A stretch of DNA of 64,000 nucleotides from Acetivibrio sp. MSJd-27 (GTDB taxonomy: Bacteria > Bacillota > Clostridia > UMGS1840 > HGM11507): NCBI RefSeq assembly GCF_018918095.1, contig NZ_JAHLPV010000005.1, forward strand, positions 55,143-119,142. Reading direction: 5' to 3'. The stretch's first letter is position 1, and every line of letters begins with the position of its first letter. Positions 1-8,620 of the stretch are shown here, piece after piece. Both the position numbers and the translations under genes were made by a program. The notes under the pieces were generated by a model. The model saw only the letters and a program-made list of their open reading frames with translations, made no database searches and had not been told where the DNA came from.

Positions 1-1
1 T

Positions 2-187
2 GTGGAAAGGCTATATGGGGCGAAGGTAAACGCACCGGATCTGCGGAGCGGAGCTGCTCTTGTGATTGCAGGACTTCGAGCGGATGGTCTTACAACGGTA
101 GACGAAATCAGCCATATTGAACGGGGATACGAAGATATCGTCCGGGACTTAAGTTCCTTGGGCGCTGAAATAAAAAGGATTGATTAA
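2..187 (+). CDS. murA: UDP-N-acetylglucosamine 1-carboxyvinyltransferase, C-terminal end
   Basis: Only the last 61 residues are present; the gene starts before the window. MurA transfers enolpyruvate from PEP to UDP-GlcNAc in the cytoplasm, the first committed step of peptidoglycan synthesis. The stretch [18 protein letters not shown] followed by HIERGYED is the conserved last part of the family. The stop lies 3 bases before ftsQ, so the two are almost certainly co-transcribed within a division/cell-wall cluster. Whether this is the main murA or a paralogue cannot be told from this fragment. Confidence 0.9.
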   Translation: MERLYGAKVNAPDLRSGAALVIAGLRADGLTTVDEISHIERGYEDIVRDLSSLGAEIKRID

Positions 188-190
188 AGC

Positions 191-970
191 ATGTCAAGAA
201 AGAAAAAGGCGGCGAGCGTCGAAGAGAGAAGAGAGGCTCGCCGTAAAAGACAAAGAAGAAAACGGACAAGCCGTAAGATAGCGGTTACCCTGCTGCTTCT
301 TATAGGTGTGTGTATCGGTATCTGCTTTACCCCTGTATTTTCCGTTAAAGAGATTCGGGTAAGCGGGACAAACCAGGTGCCGGCAGAGCAGATCTCTGCT
401 TCTTCCGGCGTCTCGGTGGGGCAGAACATCTTTACTTTTAATATCCATGAGGTGGCTGAACGCCTGAAACAGATTCCCTATGTAGATGAGGTCACGGTGC
501 GCCGCAATTATCCCAATGTGTTATCCGTTGAGGTGAGAGAGGCAGTTCCTGTAGCCTATGTTTCCATCGGAGGAGGTTTTGCGGTTATTGATAAGACGGC
601 AAGAGTTTTGGAAGGTACCGAAGATCGTGCTAAGTATAAAATTCCGTTGATTAGCCAGGAGGAAATTGGAAATTATACCCTTGGAGAAAAATTGACAGTT
701 GCCAAGGAGGGAAGTTTTCCTGTATTATTAGAAGCAGCAGTGGCGGTTAGCAACAATCAGTTTTCCGATCGGATTACCGATATCTACAGTGAGGAAAAAG
801 AAGTCTATATGAAAATCAGTGATACATTGAAAATAAAGCTTGGCAGTGGGGAGAAACTCAGTGCCAAGATGAATATGCTGAAAGCTGTTTTGGAAAATCT
901 TCCAAAAGGAAGCAAAGGAACTTTGGATATGACAAACGGAGAGAAGGTGTATCTGACATCGGATGGCTGA
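191..970 (+). CDS. ftsQ: Cell division protein FtsQ/DivIB
   Basis: Membrane-anchored divisome protein of 259 residues that links the FtsB/FtsL-type proteins to septal peptidoglycan synthesis. A very basic cytoplasmic tail (residues 1-30, rich in K and R) is followed by one membrane segment (about 31-50, IAVTLLLLIGVCIGICF) and then an extracytoplasmic POTRA domain (about 52-120, with VSVGQNIFTFN and RRNYPNVLSVEVRE), then the FtsQ domain. Length and order match the family. It sits between murA and a DUF881 gene, the usual Clostridia arrangement. Confidence 0.9.
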   Translation: MSRKKKAASVEERREARRKRQRRKRTSRKIAVTLLLLIGVCIGICFTPVFSVKEIRVSGTNQVPAEQISASSGVSVGQNIFTFNIHEVAERLKQIPYVDEVTVRRNYPNVLSVEVREAVPVAYVSIGGGFAVIDKTARVLEGTEDRAKYKIPLISQEEIGNYTLGEKLTVAKEGSFPVLLEAAVAVSNNQFSDRITDIYSEEKEVYMKISDTLKIKLGSGEKLSAKMNMLKAVLENLPKGSKGTLDMTNGEKVYLTSDG

Positions 971-1034
971 TGCCTACAGATAGCTTGGACGAAGACGGAA
1001 AGCAGATTGAAAAAGATGAGAGGAGTATGGATTC

Positions 1035-1790
1035 ATGAACAACAGAAAAGCACAGCTGTCCATTGGATTTGTATGTATGGTACTTGCGTTCTTTATCACC
1101 TGGCAGGTCAAGAGCGTATACAAAAACAGTGCAGATCCTACGTTGGGTGTCGTCCGTGCGGATCAACTGCAGAATATGCTGCGGCTGGAAAAAGAAAAAA
1201 ATGAAGCGCTCTACAAACAGGTTATGGAGTATAAGGACGAGATTGCGGAATATCAAGCCAGCATTTCACAGGACAGCAATGCCGCAAGCATCCTCAAAAA
1301 CGATCTGGATAAGGCAGAATTTCTTGCCGGTATGACAGAAGTGGAGGGTCCTGGGCTTATCATCACCCTGAAGGACAGTCAGATGGCCAACCCGACCAGT
1401 GGCAATGAAAATCTCTATGTGGTACATGATGATGATGTCCTGAAGGTGCTAAATGAACTGCGCGCGGCGGGTGCAGAAGCAATCAGCGTCAACGAGGAAC
1501 GCATTATCGCTACCAGTGAAATCCGTTGTGCAGGTCCCACGATCAGCGTCAACAACAACCGTACAGCGGCTCCTTTTGTCATCAAGGCAATCGGGGATTC
1601 CAAGCAGTTAGAAAGCGCGCTTATGATGCGGGGCGGCGTTGTCGACACCTTGACACAATGGGGAATTGAGGTTGAACTCAAGCATAAGAGTAATATGAAT
1701 ATTGCCGCATACAAAGGAGCAGTCAAGAATAATTATGCCAAAAAAGTTGTTCCGACAGCAACGCCGGATCCAAACGGCACGAAACAGTAA
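1035..1790 (+). CDS. DUF881 family membrane-anchored protein (YlxW/YlxX-like)
   Basis: 251 residues. A signal-anchor at residues 7-22 (LSIGFVCMVLAFFITW) is followed by a probable coiled coil (about 40-85, LRLEKEKNEALYKQVMEYKD) and the DUF881 domain, recognisable from EGPGLIITLKDS and the later SVNEERIIATSEIRCAGP. DUF881 proteins lie beside ftsQ and ftsZ in many Firmicutes, but their role is not established; a cell-division role is inferred from position. The ATG follows GAGGAGT. The C-terminus is polar and proline-rich. Confidence 0.85.
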   Translation: MNNRKAQLSIGFVCMVLAFFITWQVKSVYKNSADPTLGVVRADQLQNMLRLEKEKNEALYKQVMEYKDEIAEYQASISQDSNAASILKNDLDKAEFLAGMTEVEGPGLIITLKDSQMANPTSGNENLYVVHDDDVLKVLNELRAAGAEAISVNEERIIATSEIRCAGPTISVNNNRTAAPFVIKAIGDSKQLESALMMRGGVVDTLTQWGIEVELKHKSNMNIAAYKGAVKNNYAKKVVPTATPDPNGTKQ

Positions 1791-1805
1791 AAGGAGGATA
1801 AGACC

Positions 1806-2180
1806 ATGTTATTTCCAATCATTGGCGCGATAATCGGTGTGGTAGCCGGCGTTTTTATCCCCTATACGGTTTCCGCCAGCTATTCCATCTATGTGGCTAT
1901 TGCTATCCTGGCGGCTTTTGATTCCATGCTGGGCGGCTTTGTGGCCATGATGAACAAAAACTTCAAACTGCTGATTTTTATAACTGGATTTTTCGGCAAT
2001 GCTATTTTGTCCGTACTGATTGTTTTTCTGGGCACGAAGCTTGGATTGGATCTGTATATTGCAGTTGGTGTTGTATTTGCGATCAGAATTTTTCAAAATT
2101 TCGCAATTATCCGCAGATTTTTATTGAATAAATGGCCGAAAAGTGATAAAATAGAAAAAAACGCTGAGAAAAAAGCCTGA
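1806..2180 (+). CDS. sbp: Small basic protein (Sbp, DUF1290) membrane protein
   Basis: 124 residues with three to four hydrophobic segments ([18 protein letters not shown] near the start, then [37 protein letters not shown] and [11 protein letters not shown]) and a lysine-rich tail. This is the DUF1290 small basic protein family that lies between DUF881 and ftsZ in Firmicutes. AAAGGAGG sits 8 bases before the ATG and 15 bases separate it from the upstream gene, so it belongs to the same operon. Its biochemical function is unknown. Confidence 0.85.
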   Translation: MLFPIIGAIIGVVAGVFIPYTVSASYSIYVAIAILAAFDSMLGGFVAMMNKNFKLLIFITGFFGNAILSVLIVFLGTKLGLDLYIAVGVVFAIRIFQNFAIIRRFLLNKWPKSDKIEKNAEKKA

Positions 2181-2227
2181 TCACCGTTGCAGGCTGCTTA
2201 TATAGTGTGGTAGGAGGAACTGATATT

Positions 2228-3376
2228 ATGCCTTATGATGTTTCATATGAAGACAGCCAGGATACTGCTGTACTGAAGGTTATCGGTGTCGGCGGAGCCG
2301 GCAATAATGCGGTTAACAATATGATTGACAACCAGCTTTCCAGTGTGGAATTTGTTGCGGTTAATACGGACAAGCAGGCACTGAAGCATTCGCTGGCTAC
2401 TTATAAAATTCAGATCGGTGAAAAGATCACAAAAGGTCTTGGTGCGGGTGCCAACCCTGAAGTGGGGAAAAAAGCAGCGGAAGAGAGCCGTGAAGAGATA
2501 GCACAGATCATTAAGGGCGCGGATATGGTATTCATTACAGCCGGCATGGGAGGCGGTACTGGTACCGGTGCGGCGCCTATCGTTGCTTCCGTTGCCAAGG
2601 AGCTTGGAATTTTAACCGTTGGCGTAGTCACCAAACCCTTCTCCTTTGAGGGCAAAAAACGTGCGGAATCAGCTCTGCGGGGGATGACGGAATTGAAGGA
2701 TCAGGTGGATTCCCTGATTGTTATCCCGAATGACCGTCTTTTGCAGGTGGTGGACAAGAACACCAGCCTGATCGATGCGTTTAAAATTGCAGATGATGTG
2801 CTTCGCCAAGGTGTGCAGGGTATTTCCGACATCATTCAGATTACCGGTATCGTCAACAGCGACTTTGCTGATGTAAAAGCGGTTATGAAGGCAAGCGGTC
2901 TGGCTCATATGGGGATTGGCAGTGCCAGCGGTGAGAACAAGGCGGAGGAGGCAACCAGAGCGGCAATCGAAAGTCCGCTTTTGGAAACCTCAATTGATGG
3001 CGCACAGGGCGTTCTGGTCAATATCACTGGTGGTTTGGATATGACCATTCTGGATATCAACACGGTTTCCAGTATGATTCAGGAAAAGGTAGATGAGGAC
3101 GCAACCTTCATCTTTGGCTCTGTCACAGATGAATCTTTGAAGGATCAGATAAAGGTTACCGTGATTGCAACCGGGTTTGACAACGGTCCGAAACAGCCTG
3201 AAATTTTCCGTCCTGCAACGCAGAGAGAACCGGAATTAGAAACCAAAGCAAACGATTCCCAGATTGATCTCTTCTCTGAAATGGGGCAAAACAGGAAACC
3301 CAATACAGTGGAAGAATTGGATATCCCCTCATTTATTGAGAGCATCTCCCATAATAAAATGAACCGGGATTCTTAA
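2228..3376 (+). CDS. ftsZ: Cell division GTPase FtsZ
   Basis: Tubulin-like GTPase that assembles into the Z-ring at midcell, 382 residues. Seen: the N-terminal nucleotide loop [12 protein letters not shown], the tubulin signature [11 protein letters not shown], the T7 synergy loop [11 protein letters not shown], and the C-terminal peptide EELDIPSFI that binds membrane tethers such as FtsA or SepF. The ATG at 2228 is chosen over an in-frame GTG at 2207 because AGGAGG (2212-2217) lies 10 bases upstream of it and overlaps the longer reading. A strong terminator follows; no spoIIGA-sigE-sigG genes are found after it. Confidence 0.97.
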   Translation: MPYDVSYEDSQDTAVLKVIGVGGAGNNAVNNMIDNQLSSVEFVAVNTDKQALKHSLATYKIQIGEKITKGLGAGANPEVGKKAAEESREEIAQIIKGADMVFITAGMGGGTGTGAAPIVASVAKELGILTVGVVTKPFSFEGKKRAESALRGMTELKDQVDSLIVIPNDRLLQVVDKNTSLIDAFKIADDVLRQGVQGISDIIQITGIVNSDFADVKAVMKASGLAHMGIGSASGENKAEEATRAAIESPLLETSIDGAQGVLVNITGGLDMTILDINTVSSMIQEKVDEDATFIFGSVTDESLKDQIKVTVIATGFDNGPKQPEIFRPATQREPELETKANDSQIDLFSEMGQNRKPNTVEELDIPSFIESISHNKMNRDS

Positions 3377-3394
3377 TGATACGATATTAGGAGA

Positions 3395-3426
3395 GGCAGA
3401 GCATGTTTTCATGCCCTGCCTTTTTT
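3395..3426 (+). terminator. Rho-independent terminator after ftsZ
   Basis: The stem GGCAGAGCATG/CATGCCCTGCC with a TTTT loop is followed by six T. It ends the division cluster. The remaining 200 bases up to the next gene are AT-rich and show nothing else I can support. Confidence 0.9.
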
Positions 3427-3627
3427 CATCGTTTAAAGCTCCAGTGATGATTTTCCTTCTTTTCGAAGGAAAGAAAAATACTGCTTTGTATAAGTTGTAT
3501 ATATTCCCAAAATTGCATGCGAAGCGGATTTGTGATTTTCGGAATAGGGATTGAAATTATGGTGAAATGAATAAAGAATAAAAAAGAAACATTTTGTGAG
3601 AAAAAGATAGAAAGAAGAAAAGAGAAG

Positions 3628-4014
3628 ATGAAGATACAAACAATAGAAAAAAACGGAATTCGAATAGCATGTGTGACCAGCTCGAAAATCGTAATTTCAG
3701 ATGTCAGCTCAGCGCTGGATTTTATGATGTCTATCCATCATAAAACCGGAAGCCGCTGCATCGCTCTGAATAAGAAAGCAATTGACGACAATTTTTTTCG
3801 ATTGGGTACCAACATCGCAGGGGAAATTCTCCAGCGTTTTATCAATTATAGGATAAAAATGGCCGTTTACGGTGATTTCAGTGTTTATTCCAGTAAGCCG
3901 CTGAAAGACTTTATTTACGAGAGTAACAAAGGAAAAGATTTCTTCTTTGTAGAAACGGAAGCGGAAGCAGTCAAATTACTTGTCAAAGCAGTTTGCGGAA
4001 GCACACAAGAATAA
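3628..4014 (+). CDS. DUF4180 domain protein
   Basis: 128-residue soluble protein. The pattern of a small N-terminal sheet (IRIACVTSSKIVISDVSSALDFMM), a central IALNKKAIDDNFFRL and a late KLLVKAVC matches the DUF4180 family, which is uncharacterised. There is no signal peptide or membrane segment. The ribosome site is weak (GAGAAG). The next gene, an MFS transporter, starts 48 bases later on the same strand, so the two may be co-transcribed. No function is proposed. Confidence 0.7.
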   Translation: MKIQTIEKNGIRIACVTSSKIVISDVSSALDFMMSIHHKTGSRCIALNKKAIDDNFFRLGTNIAGEILQRFINYRIKMAVYGDFSVYSSKPLKDFIYESNKGKDFFFVETEAEAVKLLVKAVCGSTQE

Positions 4015-4062
4015 GTGGAACTCCTGCGTAAAACAGGATACGGTCATAAAAGGAGTAATTGT

Positions 4063-5289
4063 ATGAATGACAAAAAGTCTTGGGCAAGAACGTTTTTTGC
4101 CGTCTGGGGAGGTCAAAGTATCAGCTTGCTGACTAGTTCCATTGTTCAATTTGCAATTGTATGGTATATTACACAGAAAACAGATTCCCCTGCAATGCTG
4201 TCATTGGCATCTCTGATGGCTTTTTTGCCTCAGGGAATACTAGGCCCCTTCGCAGGTGTATTGATTGACCGCTATGACCGCAAGAGAGTGATGATACTAT
4301 CTGATTTGTGCATTGCTGCAGCAGGATTTTTTCTGGCGGTTTGGGGAATGTTTGGAGAGCTTCCAATGTGGGCTGTTATGTCTGTTTTGGCGGTTCGTTC
4401 CATAGGATCCGCTTTTCATACACCGGCCGCACAAGCACTCACACCGTCCATTGCTCCGGAAGAGATGCTGACGAAGTGTGCGGGGTATTCCCAAAGTTTT
4501 CAGTCAGCTTCGCTGATTGTCAGTCCTGCATTGGCAAGTATTCTCTTTGCTGTGTGGAAACTGCCGTTTATTATTCTTTTGGATGTGGGGGGAGCACTCA
4601 TTGCAGTATTTATTTTGATGGGAATTCGTCTGCCAGAATACCATCCTGGTAAAGAGACTGAAATGCCGAATGTACTGCGGGAGATTAAAGAGGGATTTCT
4701 TGTATTGAAAAAGCAGAGAGCACTGTTTGCCCTCACCGCTATTTCGTGTATTTTTGGTCTGCTCTATGCTCCGATTAATGCCTTATTTCCCTTGATGAGT
4801 ATGTCTTATTTTCAGGGCACCGCATTTCATGCAGGATTGTCGGAAAGTTTGTTTTCCATAGGACTTCTTTTGGGTTCTCTTCTGCTGGGAATATGGGGAG
4901 GTTTCCGAAACAGGTTATATATGCTGATTCTGTCCTTTGGAATAATGGGACTAGCATTGACCGGTACAGGTTTGCTTCCGCCCGGCGGTTTTGTATGGTT
5001 TGCAGTGTTTGCTGTTTTTATGGGTGCTTCGGCTCCCTATTTTACCGGTACTTATATGGCCCTCTTGCAGGAGAGAATTGCACCAGATTATCTTGGAAGG
5101 GTATTCTCTCTGAGCGGAAGTCTGATGATGCTTTCTACCCCGCTTGGATTGTTGGCTTCCGGTCTATTTGCGGAATGGCTGGGGATAGAGAGATGGTTTG
5201 GGCTATCCGGCATTTTGATTCTTTTTCTGGCCGCCGTATGTGTGCTTACTCCTTCCATCCGAAGAATTGATAAGGAGGGAAAACGTTGA
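4063..5289 (+). CDS. MFS efflux transporter (drug:H+ antiporter-like)
   Basis: 409 residues with about 12 hydrophobic segments. The loop between segments 2 and 3 carries GVLIDRYDRKRVMI, the classic MFS motif A (GxLxDRxxRKxxx), and the N-terminus WGGQSISLLTSSIVQFAIVWY resembles the DHA3/MefA macrolide-efflux branch. It probably exports a hydrophobic compound using proton-motive force; the substrate is unknown. The ATG at 4063 is preferred because AAAAGGAG sits just upstream; a longer in-frame reading from 4015 has no such site. Its stop overlaps the next start by four bases. Confidence 0.85.
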   Translation: MNDKKSWARTFFAVWGGQSISLLTSSIVQFAIVWYITQKTDSPAMLSLASLMAFLPQGILGPFAGVLIDRYDRKRVMILSDLCIAAAGFFLAVWGMFGELPMWAVMSVLAVRSIGSAFHTPAAQALTPSIAPEEMLTKCAGYSQSFQSASLIVSPALASILFAVWKLPFIILLDVGGALIAVFILMGIRLPEYHPGKETEMPNVLREIKEGFLVLKKQRALFALTAISCIFGLLYAPINALFPLMSMSYFQGTAFHAGLSESLFSIGLLLGSLLLGIWGGFRNRLYMLILSFGIMGLALTGTGLLPPGGFVWFAVFAVFMGASAPYFTGTYMALLQERIAPDYLGRVFSLSGSLMMLSTPLGLLASGLFAEWLGIERWFGLSGILILFLAAVCVLTPSIRRIDKEGKR

Positions 5290-6170
5290 TTATCAGTGCA
5301 AGCCGCAGAACAGATCTTCCAGCCTTTTACAGCGATTGGTTTTTTGAACGGCTGAGGGCAGGATTTGCCGATGTGCGCAATCCAATCAATCCCCGCAGAG
5401 TCAGCAGAGTATCTCTTCTCCCCGAAGATACGGATTTGTTTGTGTTTTGGACAAAGAATCCGGCGCCCATGCTGAAGAGACTGAATGAAATGGAAAGTCC
5501 GTTTTATTTTCAGTTCACCTTGACGCCTTATGGCAGAGAACTGGAGCCGGGTCTTCCGGACAAAGAAACGCTGGCGGAAACATTTCGTGTACTGGGCAAG
5601 AAAATTGGAAAAGAACGTCTTGTATGGCGGTATGATCCAATTGTTTTAGGCGGGCAGTACAATCTGCAGTATCACGAGCAGGCTTTTCATGCTCTTTGCC
5701 ATGATGTGGGGGTGTATACCTGTCGGTGTATCATCAGCTTCCTTGATATTTATCGCCGCAACCGAAAAGCAATGCAGCAATATTCAGGAGTTGCCGAGGA
5801 ATATCGGATTCTGGCAGCGAAACTTTCTGTTATTGCAAGGCAGTATGGACTTCCGCTTTACACTTGCTCGGAGGAAATTGATTTGTCAGAGTGTGGTATT
5901 TCACATAGCGCTTGTATCGATCCGGTCTTGGTGACAAAACTGATTGGAAAGAAAATAAATTTTTCAAAGGATAAGAGTCAAAGAGCTTCCTGTGGTTGTA
6001 TGCAGAGTGTGGATATCGGCGCTTACCATTCCTGCCTCCATGGATGTCACTATTGTTATGCGAATGGAACGGAAGAAAGGGTGCGGAGGAACAGCAAGCT
6101 TCATGACCCCTCGTCTACAATGCTTGTAGGCTCTCTGACGGAGAATGATATTTTGAGGATTCGAAAATGA
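5286..6170 (+). CDS. DUF1848 family protein with C-terminal CX3CX2C cluster
   Basis: 294 residues. The N-terminus IISASRRTDLPAFYSDWF and FVFWTKNPAPML are hallmarks of DUF1848, a family of unknown function with a TIM-barrel-like pattern. Near the end C250-LHG-C254-HY-C257-YAN forms CX3CX2C, the spacing that holds the iron-sulfur cluster in radical SAM enzymes, although here it is C-terminal. Translation starts at TTG 5286 with AAGGAGGG 7-8 bases upstream, overlapping the MFS stop (TTGA), so coupling is likely. A metal or cluster role is inference. Confidence 0.8.
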   Translation: MIISASRRTDLPAFYSDWFFERLRAGFADVRNPINPRRVSRVSLLPEDTDLFVFWTKNPAPMLKRLNEMESPFYFQFTLTPYGRELEPGLPDKETLAETFRVLGKKIGKERLVWRYDPIVLGGQYNLQYHEQAFHALCHDVGVYTCRCIISFLDIYRRNRKAMQQYSGVAEEYRILAAKLSVIARQYGLPLYTCSEEIDLSECGISHSACIDPVLVTKLIGKKINFSKDKSQRASCGCMQSVDIGAYHSCLHGCHYCYANGTEERVRRNSKLHDPSSTMLVGSLTENDILRIRK

Positions 6171-6263
6171 AAAACGACAATCCCACTTCGTTCTCTGTTT
6201 TTTGGAATTTCCTAAATTGTGATTTTCTCAATAGAAATTTTAATTTATTTTGACGTAATCTTT

Positions 6264-6539
6264 TAAGCATTAGGGAGTCGAACACAATATGGTTTCCGCA
6301 GGCAAATTTCCCGCAATCCTGCGTCAAAATGCTCGTCAATCCGTCAGGATGATCTGCGCTTTTTCCTTGTCTTACAAAAAATTTGCTCTGTGGAAACTCT
6401 GCGACCCTGCATGCAGGAAAAATTTCGTTTTTCTGGCGCGTAAGTGTGCAGCAAGGCTGACGCCTTGCAAGACCGACAATACGAAAAGGCGAAAGTTTAA
6501 CAAGTGCAGGGCATATGGGGTTCGACTCTCTAATGCTTA
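6264..6539. repeat. Dispersed structured element, family A, copy 1 (276 bp)
   Basis: Non-coding unit bounded by a 20-bp inverted repeat with one mismatch (6264-6283 and 6520-6539). Inside: a long helix (6292-6309 with 6379-6397), a small hairpin ATCC-gtca-GGAT (6339-6350), and a hairpin GCAAGGC-tgac-GCCTTGC (6451-6468). A second copy lies at 26883-27157. The copies share GTCAAAATGCTCGT, GCTTTTTCC, GTGCAG and CCGACAA, but their helix arms differ in sequence while remaining self-complementary. A 99-codon frame through it has no ribosome site and is not credible. Confidence 0.85.
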
Positions 6540-6545
6540 TGTCAT

Positions 6546-6581
6546 AAAAAGCGGACGCAATTCAAGCTGCGTCCGCTTTTT
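6546..6581. terminator. Bidirectional terminator between DUF1848 and azlD
   Basis: A perfect stem AAAAAGCGGACGCA/TGCGTCCGCTTTTT with an 8-base loop. The A-run on one side and T-run on the other let it end transcription in both directions, serving the convergent azlCD operon. Confidence 0.9.
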
Positions 6582-6590
6582 GCAGTGATA

Positions 6591-6920
6591 TCATCCAAAA
6601 ATTGTCTGTACTAAAAACATATAAAAAATGGTTCCACCGGCAATGCTGAGCAACATACTTTTCTTCCAGAGATGCAGTGCGGTGATACATAACAGAGCGA
6701 TCGCTTCCGGAATCCCATGACTTCCGCTGAATAATGAGACATCCTTCAGGGAATAGACAACTAGAAGCCCCATGACAGCGTAAGGCAGGATCTTCCCCAG
6801 ATACCGGATGAAAGGAGGAAGCTCTCTGCTGTCGGGAAACAGTAAAAAAGGAAGAAAGCGGGTTGCAACGGTGCCTAAAACAACCGCCGCAATGGTCAGA
6901 ATGCTTTGCGTAACCGTCAT
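6591..6920 (-). CDS. azlD: Branched-chain amino acid export subunit AzlD
   Basis: 109-residue membrane protein with four hydrophobic segments and the motif [12 protein letters not shown] typical of AzlD. It is the small partner of AzlC; the pair exports branched-chain amino acids and their analogues in Bacillus and in Corynebacterium (BrnFE). Its start overlaps the azlC stop by four bases (ATGA), indicating translational coupling. The family assignment is secure; the substrate in this organism is inferred. Confidence 0.9.
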   Translation of the reverse strand: MTVTQSILTIAAVVLGTVATRFLPFLLFPDSRELPPFIRYLGKILPYAVMGLLVVYSLKDVSLFSGSHGIPEAIALLCITALHLWKKSMLLSIAGGTIFYMFLVQTIFG

Positions 6921-7627
6921 GATTGTACCTCCTGCTCAGAACCAACCGGCAGTTTATTGCGAAACAGGGCGAAAAACAGGACGATTGCTGCCATAGCTGG
7001 AAGCATAAAATGTTCTGCTCCGAACAAAGCCAGACAGAGCACAGAGAAAAGAATACCAATCGCCGAGGGAATATGCCGCTTTGTTTCCATCCACTGATCC
7101 AAAAATATCACGGTGAACAGAGCCGTCATAACAAATTCAATGCCTTTGGTGCTGATGGTAATAAAACTGCCCAAAACAGCCCCAAGAGCTGTGCCGCCAA
7201 CCCAATAAATCTGGTTGAGCAGAGTGACGAAAAAGTAAAACCAGCCCTTGTCGACATCTTCCGATATTTTGGCGGAAAAATTGATAGAAAAAGATTCGTC
7301 GCACATACCGAAAATCAGATACCATTTTTTTCTCCCGGTCCCTCTGTATGTTTCCAGCATAGAGATTCCGTAAAACAAATGTCTTGCGTTCACCATCAAA
7401 GCCAGAAAAAAGGCGGACAGCGGCTGAAAAGCGCTGAGCAGGAGATGAACCGTCACAAATTCCATGGAACCGGCAAAAATAAATGTTGCCATAAAAATGG
7501 GATACCAGATGGAAAACCCTTTGCTGACCATCAAAACTCCATAGGAGCAGCCTAGAAACAGAAAGCCTGCCAAAATGGGCAGTGTGAGGGGAAAGGCGGC
7601 GCGAAACGCCTTTTGTTTTGCATGCAT
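6917..7627 (-). CDS. azlC: Branched-chain amino acid exporter AzlC
   Basis: 236 residues, about six to seven membrane segments. The N-terminal [20 protein letters not shown] and the internal [16 protein letters not shown] are characteristic of AzlC. With AzlD it forms a two-component exporter. ATG 7627 has GGAGG 11 bases upstream. A strong promoter lies about 45 bases upstream. No Lrp-type azlB regulator is seen next to it. Confidence 0.92.
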   Translation of the reverse strand: MHAKQKAFRAAFPLTLPILAGFLFLGCSYGVLMVSKGFSIWYPIFMATFIFAGSMEFVTVHLLLSAFQPLSAFFLALMVNARHLFYGISMLETYRGTGRKKWYLIFGMCDESFSINFSAKISEDVDKGWFYFFVTLLNQIYWVGGTALGAVLGSFITISTKGIEFVMTALFTVIFLDQWMETKRHIPSAIGILFSVLCLALFGAEHFMLPAMAAIVLFFALFRNKLPVGSEQEVQS

Positions 7628-7673
7628 AACGTTTTTGACCTCCGATGTGAAAAATAGGATCCTGTTAGATCAT

Positions 7674-7702
7674 ATTTTAGGAGGAATGTGGCGGTTTGTC
7701 AA
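7674..7702 (-). promoter_or_regulatory. Sigma-A promoter of azlCD
   Basis: On the minus strand TTGACA (7697-7702) is followed by 17 bases and TAAAAT (7674-7679). The consensus -35 and ideal spacing place the start near 7667, about 40 bases before the azlC ATG. Confidence 0.75.
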
Positions 7703-7976
7703 GGAAGGGTTACTTCGATTGGTATATTTTCTTTATGGCTCGGGCATCCCGGTAAAATCTTATACAATGACATGTCTTTTACATTTAACAGCGGGAATGA
7801 AAATGAAATCTAATGTTTGGGAAAAGGCTTTTTTATTTTTGAAATACCACATATATAATTCATATCGACGTCATAGTGGCTGGCTAAAATGATAAAAACA
7901 TTGTAGAGTATATCACTCTAAAAATCAATCTAGGATTTTATTCTATGGTATACTTTTCTAAAATGGAGGGATTTTT
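7703..7976. other. Intergenic stretch with no gene
   Basis: Between the azlC promoter and the small frame at 7977 I see no supported gene. A reading frame running 7575-7892 starts inside azlC on the opposite strand and has no ribosome site. Base composition falls sharply from about 7850 onward, marking entry into an AT-rich patch. Confidence 0.5.
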
Positions 7977-8066
7977 ATGGATGTAATAAATATGATTAGA
8001 GAGTATAATGATAAAAGCAAAACAGATATAGAGAAATATCAAATGTCGGTTAAAAATGTATTCTGA
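7977..8066 (+). pseudogene. 29-codon AT-rich frame, possible remnant
   Basis: ATG 7977 has a good ribosome site (TGGAGGG, 7 bases upstream) and a TATACT box further up, but the frame stops after 29 codons (MDVINMIREYNDKSK and so on). About 210 very AT-rich bases follow without a usable frame. It may be a micro-protein or the 5' end of a decayed gene that belonged to the cassette at 8279-8919. I cannot distinguish these. Confidence 0.35.
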
Positions 8067-8278
8067 TTATGAAACAAGAAAAATAAGAATACCTTTGGAA
8101 AGTGTTATATAAAATATGCGTTTTTAAAAAATAATAAAAACATATTTATACATAAGAAAATTCAGAAATTGCAATAAAAAAAGGCATATTTATAAATAAA
8201 AATGTGGGGTAAACTCCTCTTAAAATAGGGACGATTTCGTATTAGAATAATGAGGAAGTTTATAGGAGGCTTGGATAA

Positions 8279-8620
8279 ATGAATCAGTATTTTGATACAA
8301 AATTTGAAAGGAAAGAAGCGGTTTATCGCAGAAACTATGATATAGATGAAAGCTTGTACAGCCAGTTGGAGGAATTATCAAAATATTATGCGGCATCCGT
8401 TACCGATTTGATCAATGCAAGTATTAAAAAGCTCATTCAAACGGAAAAAATAGCACTATATGAAAAGAGAAGGGATGTTCTTTCCATACGACATAGCTTG
8501 CTTGTCAAAGAGAGCAATTTAAAAGGATTGGATAAATTAAAGGACAAATATGGAGTCAGCATTTCAAAACTTGTAAATATTGCAATTAAAAATACACTGG
8601 AAGATGAGGAAAATGAATGA
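8279..8620 (+). CDS. Tandem ribbon-helix-helix-like DNA-binding protein
   Basis: 113 residues. Two copies of the same unit are visible: a short strand (RRNYDID; IRHSLLVK), helix A (ESLYSQLEELSKYYAAS; ESNLKGLDKLKDKYGVS) and helix B (VTDLINASIKKLIQTE; ISKLVNIAIKNTLEDE). Each matches the MetJ/Arc/CopG ribbon-helix-helix pattern, which normally dimerises; here both halves lie in one chain. AGGAGG precedes the ATG. The stop overlaps the next start by four bases. Function as a DNA-binding regulator or antitoxin-like protein is inferred. Confidence 0.6.
   Translation: MNQYFDTKFERKEAVYRRNYDIDESLYSQLEELSKYYAASVTDLINASIKKLIQTEKIALYEKRRDVLSIRHSLLVKESNLKGLDKLKDKYGVSISKLVNIAIKNTLEDEENE

Noticed and set aside
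6520..6539. GGTTCGACTC in family A copy 1 and GGTTCGAAT in copy 2 look like a tRNA T-loop, raising a tRNA or tmRNA idea
   Set aside because: The segment pairs with the element's other terminal arm, not as a T-arm, and no anticodon arm, tag frame or CCA end is present.
6289..6588. 99-codon frame across family A copy 1
   Set aside because: Runs through inverted repeats and a terminator, no ribosome site, no conservation in copy 2.
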